Shown in pieces: positions 45,481 through 59,035 of a stretch of DNA of 64,000 nucleotides. Source of the stretch: Rhynchospora pubera. Its lineage: Eukaryota; Streptophyta; Magnoliopsida; Poales; Cyperaceae. A program made the translations under genes and the position numbers. Positions within the stretch are counted from its first letter, which is position 1; the number at the start of each line of letters is the position of its first letter. The notes below the pieces were generated by a model. The model saw nothing but the letters and a program-made list of their open reading frames with translations. It was not told the origin of the DNA and ran no database searches. The stretch lies in assembly GCA_028095005.1 (NCBI GenBank), contig CM051459.1, positions 130,985,657-131,049,656 of the forward strand, read 5' to 3'.

Positions 45481-45908
45481 AGTAAAAAGAGGATTCAGAG
45501 ACTATAATCGAGGGGTTTCAAGAAATATAACCTCTATATGCCAGCAAGTGACTATGACACTAGAAGGTGAACAACCAGATGAGTGGATGCTTACAACATA
45601 CAAGTAAACAGCCTAATAAAGCATAGATATAGCTTCAACTGATGTTATATTATATGATGTGATGGAATTATAAGAGAGAACTAATTATACAAGCAACAAA
45701 ACAGCCAACATCAACGGCTCAAAATACTGCTAATTAGACTTAACAAATAAAACAACAAGATACTATTGCATGCAACTGCAAGTCCCGTAGTTGTAGAAAG
45801 AAACTGTTAATACTCCTAATTAAGTCACTATTTCATGATCAGATCTCAGATGTTCTAGAAAGTAATTCAATCATATAACAACGATGAAATATGAGAGTAG
45901 CAGCTAGC

Positions 45909-47096
<1,188 letters not shown>

Positions 47097-47110
47097 GGCG
47101 GCTTGGCTTC

Positions 47111-47118
47111 TAGGGTTT
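47111..47118 (-). promoter_or_regulatory. Telo-box of RPS18
   Basis: AAACCCTA on the minus strand in the leader of the RPS18 gene. This motif is common in promoters and leaders of plant ribosomal protein genes. Confidence 0.6.
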
Positions 47119-47200
47119 TAAGCTTCTCTCCTCTGTAGATTCCTTGGATTTTAAGCTTCTCTTCCCGCCGCTAGAAAAAAATGAGGCACCCGCTCTCGTT

Positions 47201-47208
47201 TATTTATA
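47201..47208 (-). promoter_or_regulatory. TATA box of RPS18
   Basis: TATAAATA on the minus strand, about 105 bp upstream of the ACG. With a start site near 47175 the leader would be about 80 nt. Together with the telo-box this is an intact-looking ribosomal-protein promoter. Confidence 0.5.
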
Positions 47209-47868
47209 ATTGTCTAAAAACCCTGAAACGCTATTTTTGCTTCACGGCTAAAAGAGGAAGGGAATTTTTCTGTGTTTAGACGGAAAGAAACGAAAATTAT
47301 TTTTGCAAGAAAGAACTTTTTTTCATAATTTTTTTATGTTTAAATTTTTTTTTTCCAAAATCCAAATCGGTGGATAACGTGGAAGAAAAATTTCAGAAAA
47401 AACAATTGAGAAAAAATAAATTTTATTTTCTCCTTTATTATTTACCAAAAAAAAAGAGAATGTAAAATTGTTTTACTCCATTCCATTCGCATGCCATGCC
47501 TTTCCTCTTACGAAGGATTGGGAAGAAATAAAGAGGATATTAATAGCAACTAGGTTATATTCATAACAGATAAAAAAGGATTCAGGCCTAGCATGGTACT
47601 CAGTAGTTCAAGACTATATATATTAATAGCGCCCAACACAGCACAGCACACATTCACAAACACAAAAACAGTGATTCGTTTAATCAGTTGGAAAACATAA
47701 CCAAAGGCATTAATACAACATGCCATTAACTTGTCGCCAAAGAAAGGAAAAGAAAAATATCATCATCAAGAAGAACGAGCACGACCAAGCGATAATATAT
47801 TGTACTGATCTTGTCGCATGATGTACTGTCAGATTAGTTTGGTAAGAAATTCACAAGCCTTGAAGACG

Positions 47869-50154
47869 TTATGGTCTCATGGATCGAAAAGCTTTGACAA
47901 CACTTGCAACAGTAATTTGTGTGTCGTTAGTTTTCTGCTCAATTGTCTGCCTGCAAATTGATAAATGAAAATCAATCGGTCAGTGCAACCTTAGTTGTAC
48001 TGAAAATTTGTAGTTAGAAAAATGTAAAGAAAATGCCATGAATAATACTGCAGTGCTTCCTGAATCTCTCTATTTGTCGGATCCAGACTCAAGCCCATTA
48101 CAAATGCCATGCAAGCTTTTTCATATTCCTGGTATAGATAAAATACAACAAAAGTTAATAGAAAATTTCAGATGCTAAGTGCAAAACAAAAATATGGCTA
48201 CATCATTTTTTGCAGTCAAATTCAATAAATGGAACCTTAAAAAAGCCAATTTATATCATTTTGTACTAGAGCTGAAAAAAAAATAACAAAAAATGAATAA
48301 GTGAAACAAAAGATCTCATATTCAGTCCATTAAGGTGGATCAGATCACTATTACCATGTTAAGGTATCATTGTTGTAGCTACTTTACCAAACTCTGAAGT
48401 TTAACCTTCAGGTGTAAACAGCTGAATAAATCATAATTAAGATGTACAGAGTTCTAACTGTGGCCGGCAAAAAACTGAACAAGGGGAGGGAGCAAAACAA
48501 TTATATCCTTTACACAAAGAAAAAAGGGGAAATTGGATATGTGCCACTTCAAAGTTTTAAAATTAGAAATATGCCACCTCAAAATTTTAGTTTTGAGAAA
48601 TACCACTACAAATCCATTTAATTCAGAAAATTGCCACTTTTCAAGACCAATTATTCATATTGACTGATTTACCCCTCCCCCTTTCCCTTCCTCCCCCTTC
48701 TGAATCAACCTTCTCTCCGACGGTCCCACCCACCTCCGCCCCTGCCACCGCCGAACTCCGCCCCTGCCACTGTTGTACCTCTGCCCCAGCACTTGACCGA
48801 GTTGTCTGTCCGTCCGCCCGCCTCCCCCTCCCCCTCCAAGTTTGATAATTGGGAACGGATTAAAAAATAAAACGAGTGAAGAATGAAAGAGAGGATTTGA
48901 TATATCTTATGCAGAAGAGGATATATATTAGCGCCTGGAATTGTCTCTAATCGATATTTGCAAATTGCATGCACAATTGAACAACCCATTGTTGTTAACC
49001 AAATTTCTCAATTTTTGTTTAACTATGGCATTTGGTTTAATGAAATTTCGATTTCTTCTCTTTAGTCATTAGTCAATCAAGCCCCTAAAATTATTGTACT
49101 TGAATAAACAATTAGGCAGCACCTAGACCAATTTTTCCCATTATGCAAAATGCTACATTCTCTACAAAAAATAATAATAAATAAATGGAAAGTGGGACTA
49201 GAAAAATCAAACGCTTCGTGTCTTCTCAAATAATTATACAGTGTAATAATTACGACAAACCCAAGTTACTAATAGAAAAAGAATTATTTTGTTGGGCCCA
49301 GTAAAGAACTTCAATGCTTAAGAGTGTTGCGGGACTGCGGGAGGTTGGGAAGTGGCAGGGCTGTGGAGGTGGGGTGGGAGAGAAGGTTGATGCAGAAAGG
49401 GGAGAAAGGAAAAAGGAAGGTGGTAAATTGGTCAATATGAACAATTAGTCATGAAAAGTGGCAATTTTCAGAATTAAATGGATTTGTGGTGGCATTTCTC
49501 AAAACTAAAATTTTGAGGTGGCATATTTCTAATTTCAGAACTTTGAGACAAATGCAACAAATGCAAGAACCACGACCTCATATGCAGGCACTGTAGGAAG
49601 AAAGAAAGAAAGAAAGCAAAGCAAAAAATATTGTTTACACCAGCAATTGTTTCAGCTATTTTTTTCCCTTTGCCTAACTTCTTAGCAGAATCTAAAATCA
49701 TTGAGGAAGATTTTAGCAAACAGGTAATATGCACCATTTTAAAACTTCTGAGCATCCCAAATGTAGTATACATTAAACGAAAAGAGCTTACCTCGTTACT
49801 AAAAATCTTAAATGAACTTTTATTTCTCAGAAATTACAACACAAGCCCTTACAAAATTTCTTTTTAACACTTATTTTATGATCTATTTCAGCGTAGTGAA
49901 GATGATCGAAAACCAAGAACAGAGAGAAGATAGTAGGATTTGTCTAAGAATGGCAGTACTTTAAGAGAGAGAGAACTAACTTTTGAGAGAGCGGAGGTCC
50001 CCTGCTTCAGCGGCTTGGAGAATCTTTAGTGCGCTCTTCTTAACTGAGAATGGCAAGCACTTCATTAAAAGAGAGAGAGAGTAGAGCGTGAGAGAGAAGA
50101 GATTGCTATGGTCATGGTGTAGTAAGTAGTACCTGATTTACTAGTAGACGCCAT
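47869..50154 (-). pseudogene. Ankyrin-TPR protein gene, copy B, internally deleted
   Basis: Exons: 50154-50133 (MASTSKS), 50043-49981 (63 nt, VKKSALKILQAAEAGDLRSL), 49691-49641 (51 nt, NSAKKLGKGKKIAETIA), 48128-48049 (80 nt, EYEKACMAFVMGLSLDPTNR), 47950-47869 (QQTIEQKTNDTQITVASVVK, then AFRSMRP, TAA). All splice sites are canonical and no exon contains a stop. The ankyrin repeats and the first TPR exons that should lie between 49.64 and 48.13 kb are missing; a foldback element at 48.54-49.55 kb occupies the gap. Exon 3 ends in phase 1 while the 48128 exon needs phase 0, so direct joining is out of frame. This is the best-preserved of the three copies. Confidence 0.8.
48540..49552. mobile_element. 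Foldback element with about 190-bp arms, GC-rich inner arms
   Basis: The left arm (attagaaatatgccacctca, then aaattttagttttgag) is inverted on the right (ctcaaaactaaaattttgag, then gtggcatatttctaat). The inner arm parts are C-rich on the left (cctccgcccctgccaccgcc) and G-rich on the right, also inverted. It is inserted in ankyrin-TPR copy B. Open frames over the C-rich arm are Pro-rich artefacts. No duplication was identified. Confidence 0.75.
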
Positions 50155-50588
50155 TGTTTGAGCTTCAACAGAAGCAAACAAGTTGTGACAAGTGACAACT
50201 GAGAAAGAAAGAACGACTGAATGAGTTCAAGTGCTCGCACAACAAGTTTTCTACGCAAGTCTACATGTTTTGTCCTGTTGGAGCAACGCCCAGTGGAAAT
50301 TTGGAGCAACAAATTGGTGTATAATTTTATTTTAATCAAGTTATAAGTTCAGCTGTCTTAGCTTTTATTTAATTTATATTTTTTAAAAAACCGATTTTTT
50401 TTTCATAATAACTTAATTCGTTTAAAATTCAACATATTAAATATATTTACGTACTTACTGTTGTTGTTTTTATAATAAAGTTTGATAAAGAAAAAATATC
50501 ATTATTACAGATATTATGTTATAGGAGGTGTAATAAGTCAAAAATCAGATTGGAATTAAAGTAGTTTATAATTTATAGTAAAAAGAAA

Positions 50589-50703
50589 AGAAGTGGGAAG
50601 AAATATTGAGAAGTGTGTAACTTTGTGAAAAGTTTGGATTGTTTATAATTTTTTTTTCCTTCTTTCTTCTTCCTACTTCTTCTCAACGCATCCAAACGGA
50701 AGC
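50589..50703. mobile_element. GTTTGGAT-family MITE, copy 3
   Basis: It carries the core gagaagtgtgtaactttgtg and ends in ATCCAAACGGAAGC. The left terminus is decayed. Confidence 0.55.
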
Positions 50704-50908
50704 TATGAGATGCAATGTTGTGTCAAATCTTGGAATCGGAAGCCTTTTATCAGTACGACCGGCTTTTCCAAAAATTTCCCCTTTCCTTTTTGGCACTTAG
50801 GATTATATCATCATTACAAATCAGAGTTTGGTGCCTACTGGCTTCAAATAAAAAAAAAAATCAGAGTTTGGTAACATTACATCAGAACCCCTTGAACATG
50901 AATACACT

Positions 50909-51101
50909 TAGGGATGCCGACGGTACACCCGTTACCTGTTTATCGTGCACGTTCCGTGCTTACGGAACGAGTGACGGAATAATTTCGTATATCGTCGATT
51001 TTAACGGAACGTGGAACGGTATTCTCTCAGGTAACATTGGAATGGACAGAACGTTAAACGGAATGGTATGTTCCGTGCACGTTTCAACCCGTTCCATCCT
51101 A
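50909..51101. mobile_element. hAT-type foldback MITE, copy 4
   Basis: The ends are TAGGGATGCCGACGG and CCCGTTCCATCCTA. The interior has acgttccgtgcttacggaac and gttccgtgcacg repeats. The flanking 8-mers agree in only four positions, so the site is old. Confidence 0.65.
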
Positions 51102-51109
51102 GATTCTAT

Positions 51110-51640
51110 GGTTTTAGAATACAACAATAATTTCAGATGGGATTAACACAAAAAAATCCAAGTTTCCGCCGCTGCCTCTCTTCTTTCCCTCTTTCCCTGT
51201 CTTCTAAAAAATAGATCTGCCATTGTTGGCTCTCCCACCCATCTGCCATCGCCTCATCCTGACTCTCCTCTTTCCCTCTTCCCGTCTTTCTCAATTTCTT
51301 CTCAAATCGATTTTTCATTGTCGTCTCTCCCACCGATCTGCCATTGTCGCCTCCATCCCGCGTCTCCTCTTTCCCTCTTTCCCTATAGTCTGAGGAAGAA
51401 AGAGACATGGCGATGAGGGTTCTAGAGAGCCAAGCATTCGAGTACCTTGCAATGATTAAGGCTTAGACGGATGGTTTGGTGGTGGCCAGAGCCAAGACTC
51501 GATTATCTTCGTGCAGCTTTGAGCGCTGGTCGAAAGCCCCTCTTGGCACTACACGATGTACTGGCAGCTCTCGAGATCTAAGTCAGGTGAGCCAGTGGCC
51601 CAGTATTTTGTCCGTGTATTTTTGCCATTTTTTTTCTTTC
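51110..51640. other. Spacer with a short-period pyrimidine-rich repeat
   Basis: The phrase ctctcccaccgatctgccat and variants occur three times within about 51220-51350, next to cctctttccctctt repeats. No gene recognised. Confidence 0.4.
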
Positions 51641-51641
51641 T

Positions 51642-51828
51642 CCGTTTGGATGTGTTGAGAATAAGGTAGGAAGAAGGAATAAGGGAAGAAATTTATTGGG
51701 AAGGGGTAAATTTATTGGGAAGTGTGTAACTTTTGTGAAGAGTTTGGATGGTTAGGAATAAATTTATTGAAAAAAATTCCTTATTCCTTATTCCTTCTTC
51801 CCACTTCCCACCATCCAAACACAGCCTC
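51642..51828. mobile_element. GTTTGGAT-family MITE, copy 4
   Basis: The left end CCGTTTGGATGTG and right end CATCCAAACACAGCCTC are inverted. It shares the internal gggaagtgtgtaacttttgt. Confidence 0.65.
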
Positions 51829-51870
51829 AGAATTTTCTTTTGGGACAGAGAAAGCACTGGATCTTTGTTG

Positions 51871-52031
51871 TAAATTTTAAACGTTGTTAAAACGGAACAG
51901 CAATAGAAATAAATTTTCTGCCATTCATTAAACAAAACGGTAAACGAAAAAAAATGTATATACCGTTCTTATAACGGAACAGAAAACGGAATGATCGTTT
52001 CCGTTGCCGTTGTAAACGTTAAACAGGTCTA
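51871..52031. mobile_element. hAT-type foldback MITE, copy 5 (left end decayed)
   Basis: The right end is AAACGTTAAACAGGTCTA; the left end has only taaacgttgttaaaacgg. The body has the family's acggaacag / aacggtaaacg motifs. Confidence 0.6.
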
Positions 52032-52182
52032 AATACACTACACGTTACAGCTTGAGCATTGGAAAAGTAAAAACTTTTTCTATTTCCAATACTTCATTTA
52101 TCTGAGTAGCAGGTAGCTCAGCCCTCTCTGTTTCGCTTGTGAACAAATGCAAAATTAAATAAAGGTACATGTTATAATTTAT

Positions 52183-52339
52183 GGGGCCGTTTAAATTGCT
52201 TAGGAATAAGAGAAATAGTCTTTTTCAAGACGGAAATTTATTTCTAACAATCTAAATTTTTCACAAAATTACACACTTTTTAATGTTTTCCGTCTAGTAA
52301 TAGACTATTTCTCTTATTCGTGAGCGATCTAAACGGCCC
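52183..52339. mobile_element. GTTTGGAT-family MITE, copy 5
   Basis: The ends GGGGCCGTTTAAAT and ATCTAAACGGCCC are flanked by TAT on both sides. The inner arms aataagagaaatagtctttt and agactatttctcttatt are inverted. The shared core reads ttcacaaaattacacacttt. Confidence 0.7.
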
Positions 52340-52593
52340 TATAACTTGAGTTAGATATATTACTCTCTTTCCTTTTTATTTGTATAAGGGATTACATATT
52401 TATGCAATAAAATAAATTATAACATCTATTCGGTAATCATATACTTAAAGAAATGAATATGGGGTTTTTTTTAAAATATAAAAATTGTGAATATCTAATG
52501 TTAAATTATTATGACAATACAGCAACCATCCAAAATGGCGTGCCTAATTAGATTGAACGTGCATATGTTTTATGTATTTTTCAAATTCGTAAT

Positions 52594-54552
52594 TGTGACG
52601 ATATATGTTTGTGTATATTGTTAGGAAACTGTTCAATTTTAAACAAAGAGCAAGAGATGATCTAGTACATAAGCTCATTCGACACAAGATATAAGAGGTG
52701 GAATTTATACCTCCCGCGAAATCGTATTCGCGGGGCTCGATCCTACGGCATAGAAATCGATGGGGTGCTCTCCTTCGCCTCCTCCATGGCGGCCTCGAGT
52801 CCACCAAGGAATTTGGCCATGTCTCAATTCTTGTGCTAGCAAGAGTAAGGAGATAGCTAATTCTTTTCACCATTCTTCAAGTAATTCTAGCAATTAACCT
52901 TTTGGAATAGCTATTCTCAACACATGAGACCTATGAAAATGCAAGAGAGAGAGAGAGACCATCATGGGAGAATCAAAATTCTGCCCATGAATGGTGGTGG
53001 CGGCTAGGGAGAAGAAGGGAGGCAAGGTGAGAAGGTTAGGTTTTGCTTCTTCAAGTGGTCCTTATATAGACCACTCTCCACCAACCTTTTCTTTTGCCCT
53101 TTTTACCCCTCTAAGGCCGGCCATAAAGTTGGACCAAAAAGGCCACCCCACTTATTTGTTTAATCTCACTTAGGCCATATATTAAATCAATTATTTAATA
53201 GGCCTTTCAAGTTGCATTCAATTTAAGCTCAAATAGACTATTAAATTAAAAGCCTATACTTTAATTTAATTCACTTAATTAAATTAAAGTGTGATGAATA
53301 AAATTAATTATCAATATATTGATAATCATTTTAGGATTAGCATGTACATTAATTTATTTCTATATGATCCATTTGACTTAATTAATTATAACGGTCCACA
53401 ACGTTATTTAATTAATTAATCAACTTATCATATTTTGCAATACTCACTATTGCAAATAAATAAATAATGCACGTATGGTCAAAGTTCTATTTGTGTGACC
53501 CTTTGAGGATTTATGCTACGTTGGACATGGAATTAAATCGTTATTTAATTCCAATAATCATAAGCGGTATCTAGCAACACGTTATGATTCCCAATTCGCA
53601 CAAATAGTGTACTGCTACAATATTTCAATCCTGCATAAGAGAATAATTATGTTTCTCTATTTTGATTCTTATGTCTCACGATATCATCGTATAATCCAAG
53701 ATAGGAATGCGTCATTCTTGCAGATTATACGTTTCTTGATCTAGAGTTGATCGCTTAGTTGCGCGCATACGATCCAACTCCATCAAGGGGCCCAAACTGA
53801 TATTGTCACTCACTAAGTGAATTAATGAGGGACATATGGATTTTTTGATGATTAGTTTTTCCCCGCACAATTCAAGAGAACGTAAATCAAGTCCGTATAG
53901 CAGCCCTTAACGGGAATCAGCGGTAGATGAGATTTATAGAACCTATCCTCATGTGGAAAAGATAATCATCTCAAACTTAGAACCAAAATCATAACGAAAT
54001 AAATAATGACACATAACACAATCCATATATTTATTTCGTTGGGTCAAGTCCTGTACTATGTTTCATAACATACACATATGCAATTAAGTTGGTAACTCTT
54101 TACCTATGATTTGTAGAACTTAATCACCACTTAACTTGCATTCTAATCTTATATGATAATTAATGTTCCTTGTTAATTATCAAGATTATGGACCATTTAG
54201 ATTTATTATTGTCATTCTAAAGAATGATCCACAGAGATCTACAATTCAGATCCTCAACCTGAATGATCTGTCAATAATAAACCTAGGAACAAATGATAAA
54301 ATATCATCCAAAATATAAACTAATAATTAAGTCATTAAATTATTGACTTCTTGGACATAACTCTAACATATATGTCATATATGTCAAGTATAGAATGTTT
54401 ATGATTAGATTTGATTAGATTTACATAATTGTTTAGGATAGTTTTCTAGAATCTGTTTTAGATTTGTTTCCTTTTAATTGTATCTCTCAATCTGTATATG
54501 TTCAAGGGAGAAGAAATAAAATACAGGCAGAATTTTTATCCCAAAATTGTCA
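52594..54552 (+). mobile_element. Copia 5' LTR, split by solo LTR
   Basis: It starts TGTGACGATATATG (52594), breaks at 52618, resumes at 54369 (tatatgtcatatatgtcaag) and ends ATTGTCA at 54552. The 3' LTR shows the uninterrupted order. The inserted block is exactly the 1750-bp solo LTR plus its TATAT duplication. Confidence 0.93.
52619..54368 (-). mobile_element. Solo LTR (family S), copy 2, 1750 bp
   Basis: It is the reverse complement of the element at 23725-25486. Ends are TGTTAGGAAACTG and CATAACTCTAACA. It is flanked by a perfect TATAT duplication (52614-52618, 54369-54373). Its TATA box (minus strand) is near 53061-53070. It sits within the copia 5' LTR, so it is younger than that insertion. 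Confidence 0.95.
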
Positions 54553-54565
54553 TGGTACCAGAGCC
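54553..54565 (+). other. Copia primer-binding site
   Basis: TGGTACCAGAGCC directly follows the LTR end CA. It is complementary to the 3' end of initiator tRNA-Met, with one change from the usual TGGTATCAGAGC. Confidence 0.9.
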
Positions 54566-54594
54566 AAAGGTTGAGAAGAAACCCTAAAAACACC

Positions 54595-57500
54595 ATGGCC
54601 AAAGATGATAACAAAACTGATGATACTGCAACGAAGAAAGTTATTGATAGCACTTCTCCGTTCTATCTCAATTAATCGGAGAATCCAGAGACCATGATTA
54701 GCTCTTGTGTTTTGAAACGCGACAACTACGACCTGTGGGAGAAAGCGATGAAGAATGCCCTTCGAGCCAAATATAAACTTGGCCTCGTCAATGGTTCTAT
54801 CATCAAACCCGTTGCTGGACCAGAGGCGAATTTGTGGGAAAGTTGCAACTCTATGTTGGTCTCTTGGTTGTTTAACTCTATTGATTCCACGCTTCAACCA
54901 AGTATTGCATACATGGAGACAGGCAAAGAACTTTGGGATGATTTGCGAGAACGTTTTTCCATTGGTAACGAACCTCACATTCATCAGTTAAAAGCCAATA
55001 TAGCTGCGGCAAAACAGCAAGGTCAAAGCGTTGTATCTTACTATACACGCCTCAAAGGTATGTGGGATGAACTCAGTAGCTACTCTCGTGTGCCAGTTTG
55101 TAAGTGCAAGGGATGTACTTGCAATGCGGCTGCTGAGTTTGTTAAGGAAAGAGAAGAAGAAAAGACTCACCAATTTCTCATGGGGCTCGACGACTCAGTG
55201 TTTGGAACAGTGCGGTCAAGCATACTTGGCATGGAACCGCTTCCAACACTCAACAAGGTTTACTCAATGGTAATTCAAGAAGAGTGTCATAAATTTGTAG
55301 CCCGTGGACGAGAAGAAAGAGGTGAAGCGGTTGGCTTCGCTGTGCAAGCATTCAAGTCGCGTGGTAGTTTTCTTGAATCATAAGGCGGGCCTAAACCAGC
55401 CAAGGTCGGGTTGGTGGATCGCCCGAGTTGTACCCATTGTGGAAAAATGGGACATGAAGTGTCTCAATGCTATGAATTGATTGGATATCCTGAAGGTTGG
55501 GGCCGTGGAGGTCGTACAGGCCGTGGTGGACGCGGTGGTGGTAGAGGTGCAAGAGGTCGTGGACACGTGCATGCTAATGCGGTTCAGGGCAGCTTCAATG
55601 CGGGTGCATCCTACAGTGCGGGTGCATCCTGCGGTGCGAGTGCGGGTGCATCCCATGGATCAGAGAAGAAGCATGAGCCACAAGTTTCCATACCTGGACT
55701 TTCTGATGTGCAGATGCAGCAAATTATGGCCATTTTAACCAATTCCAATGCAAGTGCATCCTACAGTGCAGGTGCATCAACTGAAAAGTTGCATGGTAAG
55801 TCACTTAACCTAAATTGGATATTGGACAGTGGCGCATCCCATCACATGACTGGAAACTATGAATGCTTACAAAGTGTTCATGATATTGCACCTTCATCGG
55901 TTGGACTTCCAAATGGCACTCAAACCATGGCTAAGCATGAAGGACAAGTAGTTCTACAAGAAACACTCACTCTAAGAAAAGTTCTATATGTGCCAACTTT
56001 GAATTGCAATCTTATCTCACTTAGTAAACTTATTTCAGATAATGATTGTTTTGTTGTATTCACTAATGAGCTATGTGTTATTCAGGACCGCAATATGAGG
56101 ATGCCGATTGGTGTGGGTGAGCTAAGAGATGGGGTCTACTACTATCATCCTTTGGCACCGACTCAAGTTTTTCATACAAGCAAGGAGACAACCTATGAAC
56201 TGTGGCATCGGCGAGTGGGTCATCCTTCAAGTCAGATAACTTTTCTTTTTCCAGGTGTTAAAGGTGGTAGTGATATGAAAACTGGTGTGTGTGACATTTG
56301 TATATGTTCTAAACAAAGTAGAATTGCTTTTCCTGTTAGTTTGAATAAGACAAGTGAGCCTTTTGAATTAATACATTGTGATATTTGGGGTGAATATCGT
56401 GTTGCCTCTCAATGTGGTGCTCATTATTTTCTTACTATCGTTGATGACTTTACTCGAGCTGTGTGGGTGTATTTGATGGCTGAAAAGAGTGAGGTTGCTG
56501 GCTTGATCCGGTCTTTTTGCAAAATGGTTCAAACACAATTTTGTAAAACTGTAAAATGTGTTAGGAGTGATAATGGGACCGAGTTCAAATATGGACTCAT
56601 GTTGAAGTTTTATGCTGCAAATGGAATTTTACATCAAACCTCATGTGTAAGAACTCCACAACAAAATGGAAGAGTGGAAAGAAAACATAGACACATTCTT
56701 AATGTAGCAAGAGCATTGAGGTTTCAATCAAACTTTCCACTTGAATTTTGGGGTAAATGCATCCTCACAGTTGCATTTCTCATTAATAGAACACCCACTC
56801 CTTTGCTACAAAATAAAACTCCTTATGAAATGTTGTTTGGAAAACAACCATCTTATGCTGCAGTTCGCATATTTGGTTGCTTTTGTTATACTCACAAGTC
56901 TGGGATATCTGATAAATTTGATAGTAGAAGTAGAAAATGTGTGTTTATTGGATATCCTTTTGGAAAGAAAGGTTGGCGTGTCTATGATTTAGAGACAAAG
57001 GAATTTGTTGTTACACGTGATGTAGTGTTTTGTGAAAATGAGTTTTCCTTTAAGCAAGTGAGGGGGAGTACACCAGGACATGGTTCACCTGCAGTATTAA
57101 GTGAACTGGATTATGCAGTAGATCAGAATACAGGTACATTGGGTACGAATGCACCCGATGAGAGTGCAGGTGCATCGGAAGATAGTGCATCCGAACTGAG
57201 TGCGGGTGCATCGGGTCAGAATGCGCCCGAACTGAGTGCAAGTGCATCGGGTCAGGAGGCACCCGGACATAGTGCACCTGCATCGAACTTGACTGGTCGT
57301 GTTCCACGATCTCGCAAGCCTCCTGCTCATCTTCAAGACTACATGTGTTATACAGCATTTTGTGACCCATCTAAAGCTCACCCCACAACAGTCGACTCCT
57401 CAGGTAGCCTCAATCCAATAGCTCATTATTTGAATTATAACAAATTCTCTGTGGCACATAGAATTTTTCTAGCTGCAGTTACAGCAGGAAGAGAACCACA

Positions 57501-59028
57501 ACACTTTGGGGAAGCCGTAAAAGATGTTAATTGGAGAAATGCAATGCAAGCAGAAATAGATGCATTGGAGCGTAATAGGACATGGACTGTAGAAGATTTA
57601 CCTCCAACAAAGACTGCAATTGGATGCAAATGGGTGTACCGTATCAAGTATAACTCAGATGGGAGCATTGAACGATACAAGGCACGGCTGGTGGTTCTTG
57701 GTAACCGTCAAATAGAGGGAATTGATTATACTGAAACTTTTGCTCCTGTTGCAAAGATGGTTAGTGTGAGAACCTTCTTGGCTGTAGCTATTGCAAAAGG
57801 ATGGAAGTTGCATCAAATGGATGTACATAATGCATTCTTGCATGGAGATTTGAATGAAGAGGTCTATATGCTTCTACCGCCAGGGTTCAATTCTTCTCAA
57901 CTCGGCAAGGTGTGTCGATTAAGGAAATCTCTTTATGGATTGCGTCAAGCTCCGCTAATGTGGTTCTCTAAGCTAAGTGCAGCCTTGCAATTCTATGGTT
58001 TTGTTCAATCAAAAGCTGATTATTCATTGTTTTCCTACACCAAAGGTGATGTATTTCTTGCCATTCTCGTGTATGTTGATGATTTGGTTATTGCTGGGAA
58101 CAACTCAGAAGCTCTCAAAGGATTTAAATAGTACTTGAGCAGTACTTTTCACATGAAAGACCTAGGAGCTCTTAAGTATTTTCTTGGCATAGAGATAACG
58201 CGTGGGCCAGAGGGTTTATTCTTATGCCAGCGCAAATATACACTTGATATTTTGGCTGAAAGTGGGCTTCTTGGTGCTGAACCTGCAGCTTTTCTTATTG
58301 AACAAAATCATCAATTGTTGAATGCAATTGGCCCACCTATGGATGATCCTGAGCGGTACAGGAGAATTGTGGGGCGTCTAATCTACTTGACGATCACAAG
58401 ACCTGAACTGTGTTATTCGGTGCATGTGTTGGCACAGTTTATGCAGGCTCCCCTCCAAGCACATTATGATGCCGCTATTAGAGTCTTGCGGTATTTGAAA
58501 GGAAATCCAGGACAAGGTGTTGTGCTTCGTGCTGATAGTGACCTTCGATTGTATGCCTATTGTGACTCGGATTGGGCGAGCTGTCCATTGACTAGACGCT
58601 CATTAATCAGATATTTTGTGATGTTGGGGCAATCACCTATCTCTTGGAAAACCAAAAAGCAACACACCATCTCTAGATCCTCGGCTGAAGCAGAATATCG
58701 CTCAATGGCGACCACCGCTTGTGAGTTGACATGGCTCAAGTCTCTTCTTCAATTTCTCGGTGTCTCACATACACAACCCATGAAGTTATTTTGTGATAGT
58801 CAAGCTGCTATTCACATTGCATCTAATCCAGTTTTTCATGAGCGTACCAAACACATTGAGGTGGATTGTCATTACGTAAGAGATAGCATTCGTGCTGGAC
58901 ACATCACTACTTCACATGTCCGAACTACAGAGCAATTGGCGAACATCTTCACAAAAGAACTTGGCAAGAGACAATTTCAATATTTGCTCAGCAAGTTGGG
59001 CATTCGAGATCTTCATGCTCCAACTTGA
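54595..59028 (+). pseudogene. Copia Gag-Pol polyprotein, three nonsense codons
   Basis: A single frame of 1478 codons from ATG 54595 to TGA 59026-59028. Gag (UBN2-like) has SCVLKRDNYDLWEKAMKNAL and RFSIGNEPHIHQLKANIAAA; the zinc knuckle CTHCGKMGHEVSQC follows. Protease: WILDSGASHHMTG. Integrase: H-H/C-C (LWHRRVGH, CDICICSK), then DIWGEYR, VRSDNGTEF and QQNGRVERKHR with the DDE residues present. RT: WVYRIKYNSDGSIERYKARL and YVDDLVIAGNN. RNase H: KQHTISRSSAEAEYRSMA. Stops occur at 54673 (TAA), 55381 (TAA, between gag and the zinc knuckle) and 58129 (TAG, where relatives have Gln). There is no frameshift anywhere, so decay is shallow. Ser/Ala/Gly repeats flank the zinc knuckle and precede RT. 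Confidence 0.93.
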
Positions 59029-59035
59029 GGGGGAG
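59022..59035 (+). other. Copia polypurine tract
   Basis: ACTTGAGGGGGAG lies immediately before the 3' LTR start TGTGAC. It overlaps the Gag-Pol stop codon. Confidence 0.8.

Noticed and set aside
48660..48845. Proline-rich protein frame (PPTSAPATAELRP)
   Set aside because: It lies on the C-rich inner arm of a foldback element, with an inverted G-rich counterpart at 49.3-49.4 kb.
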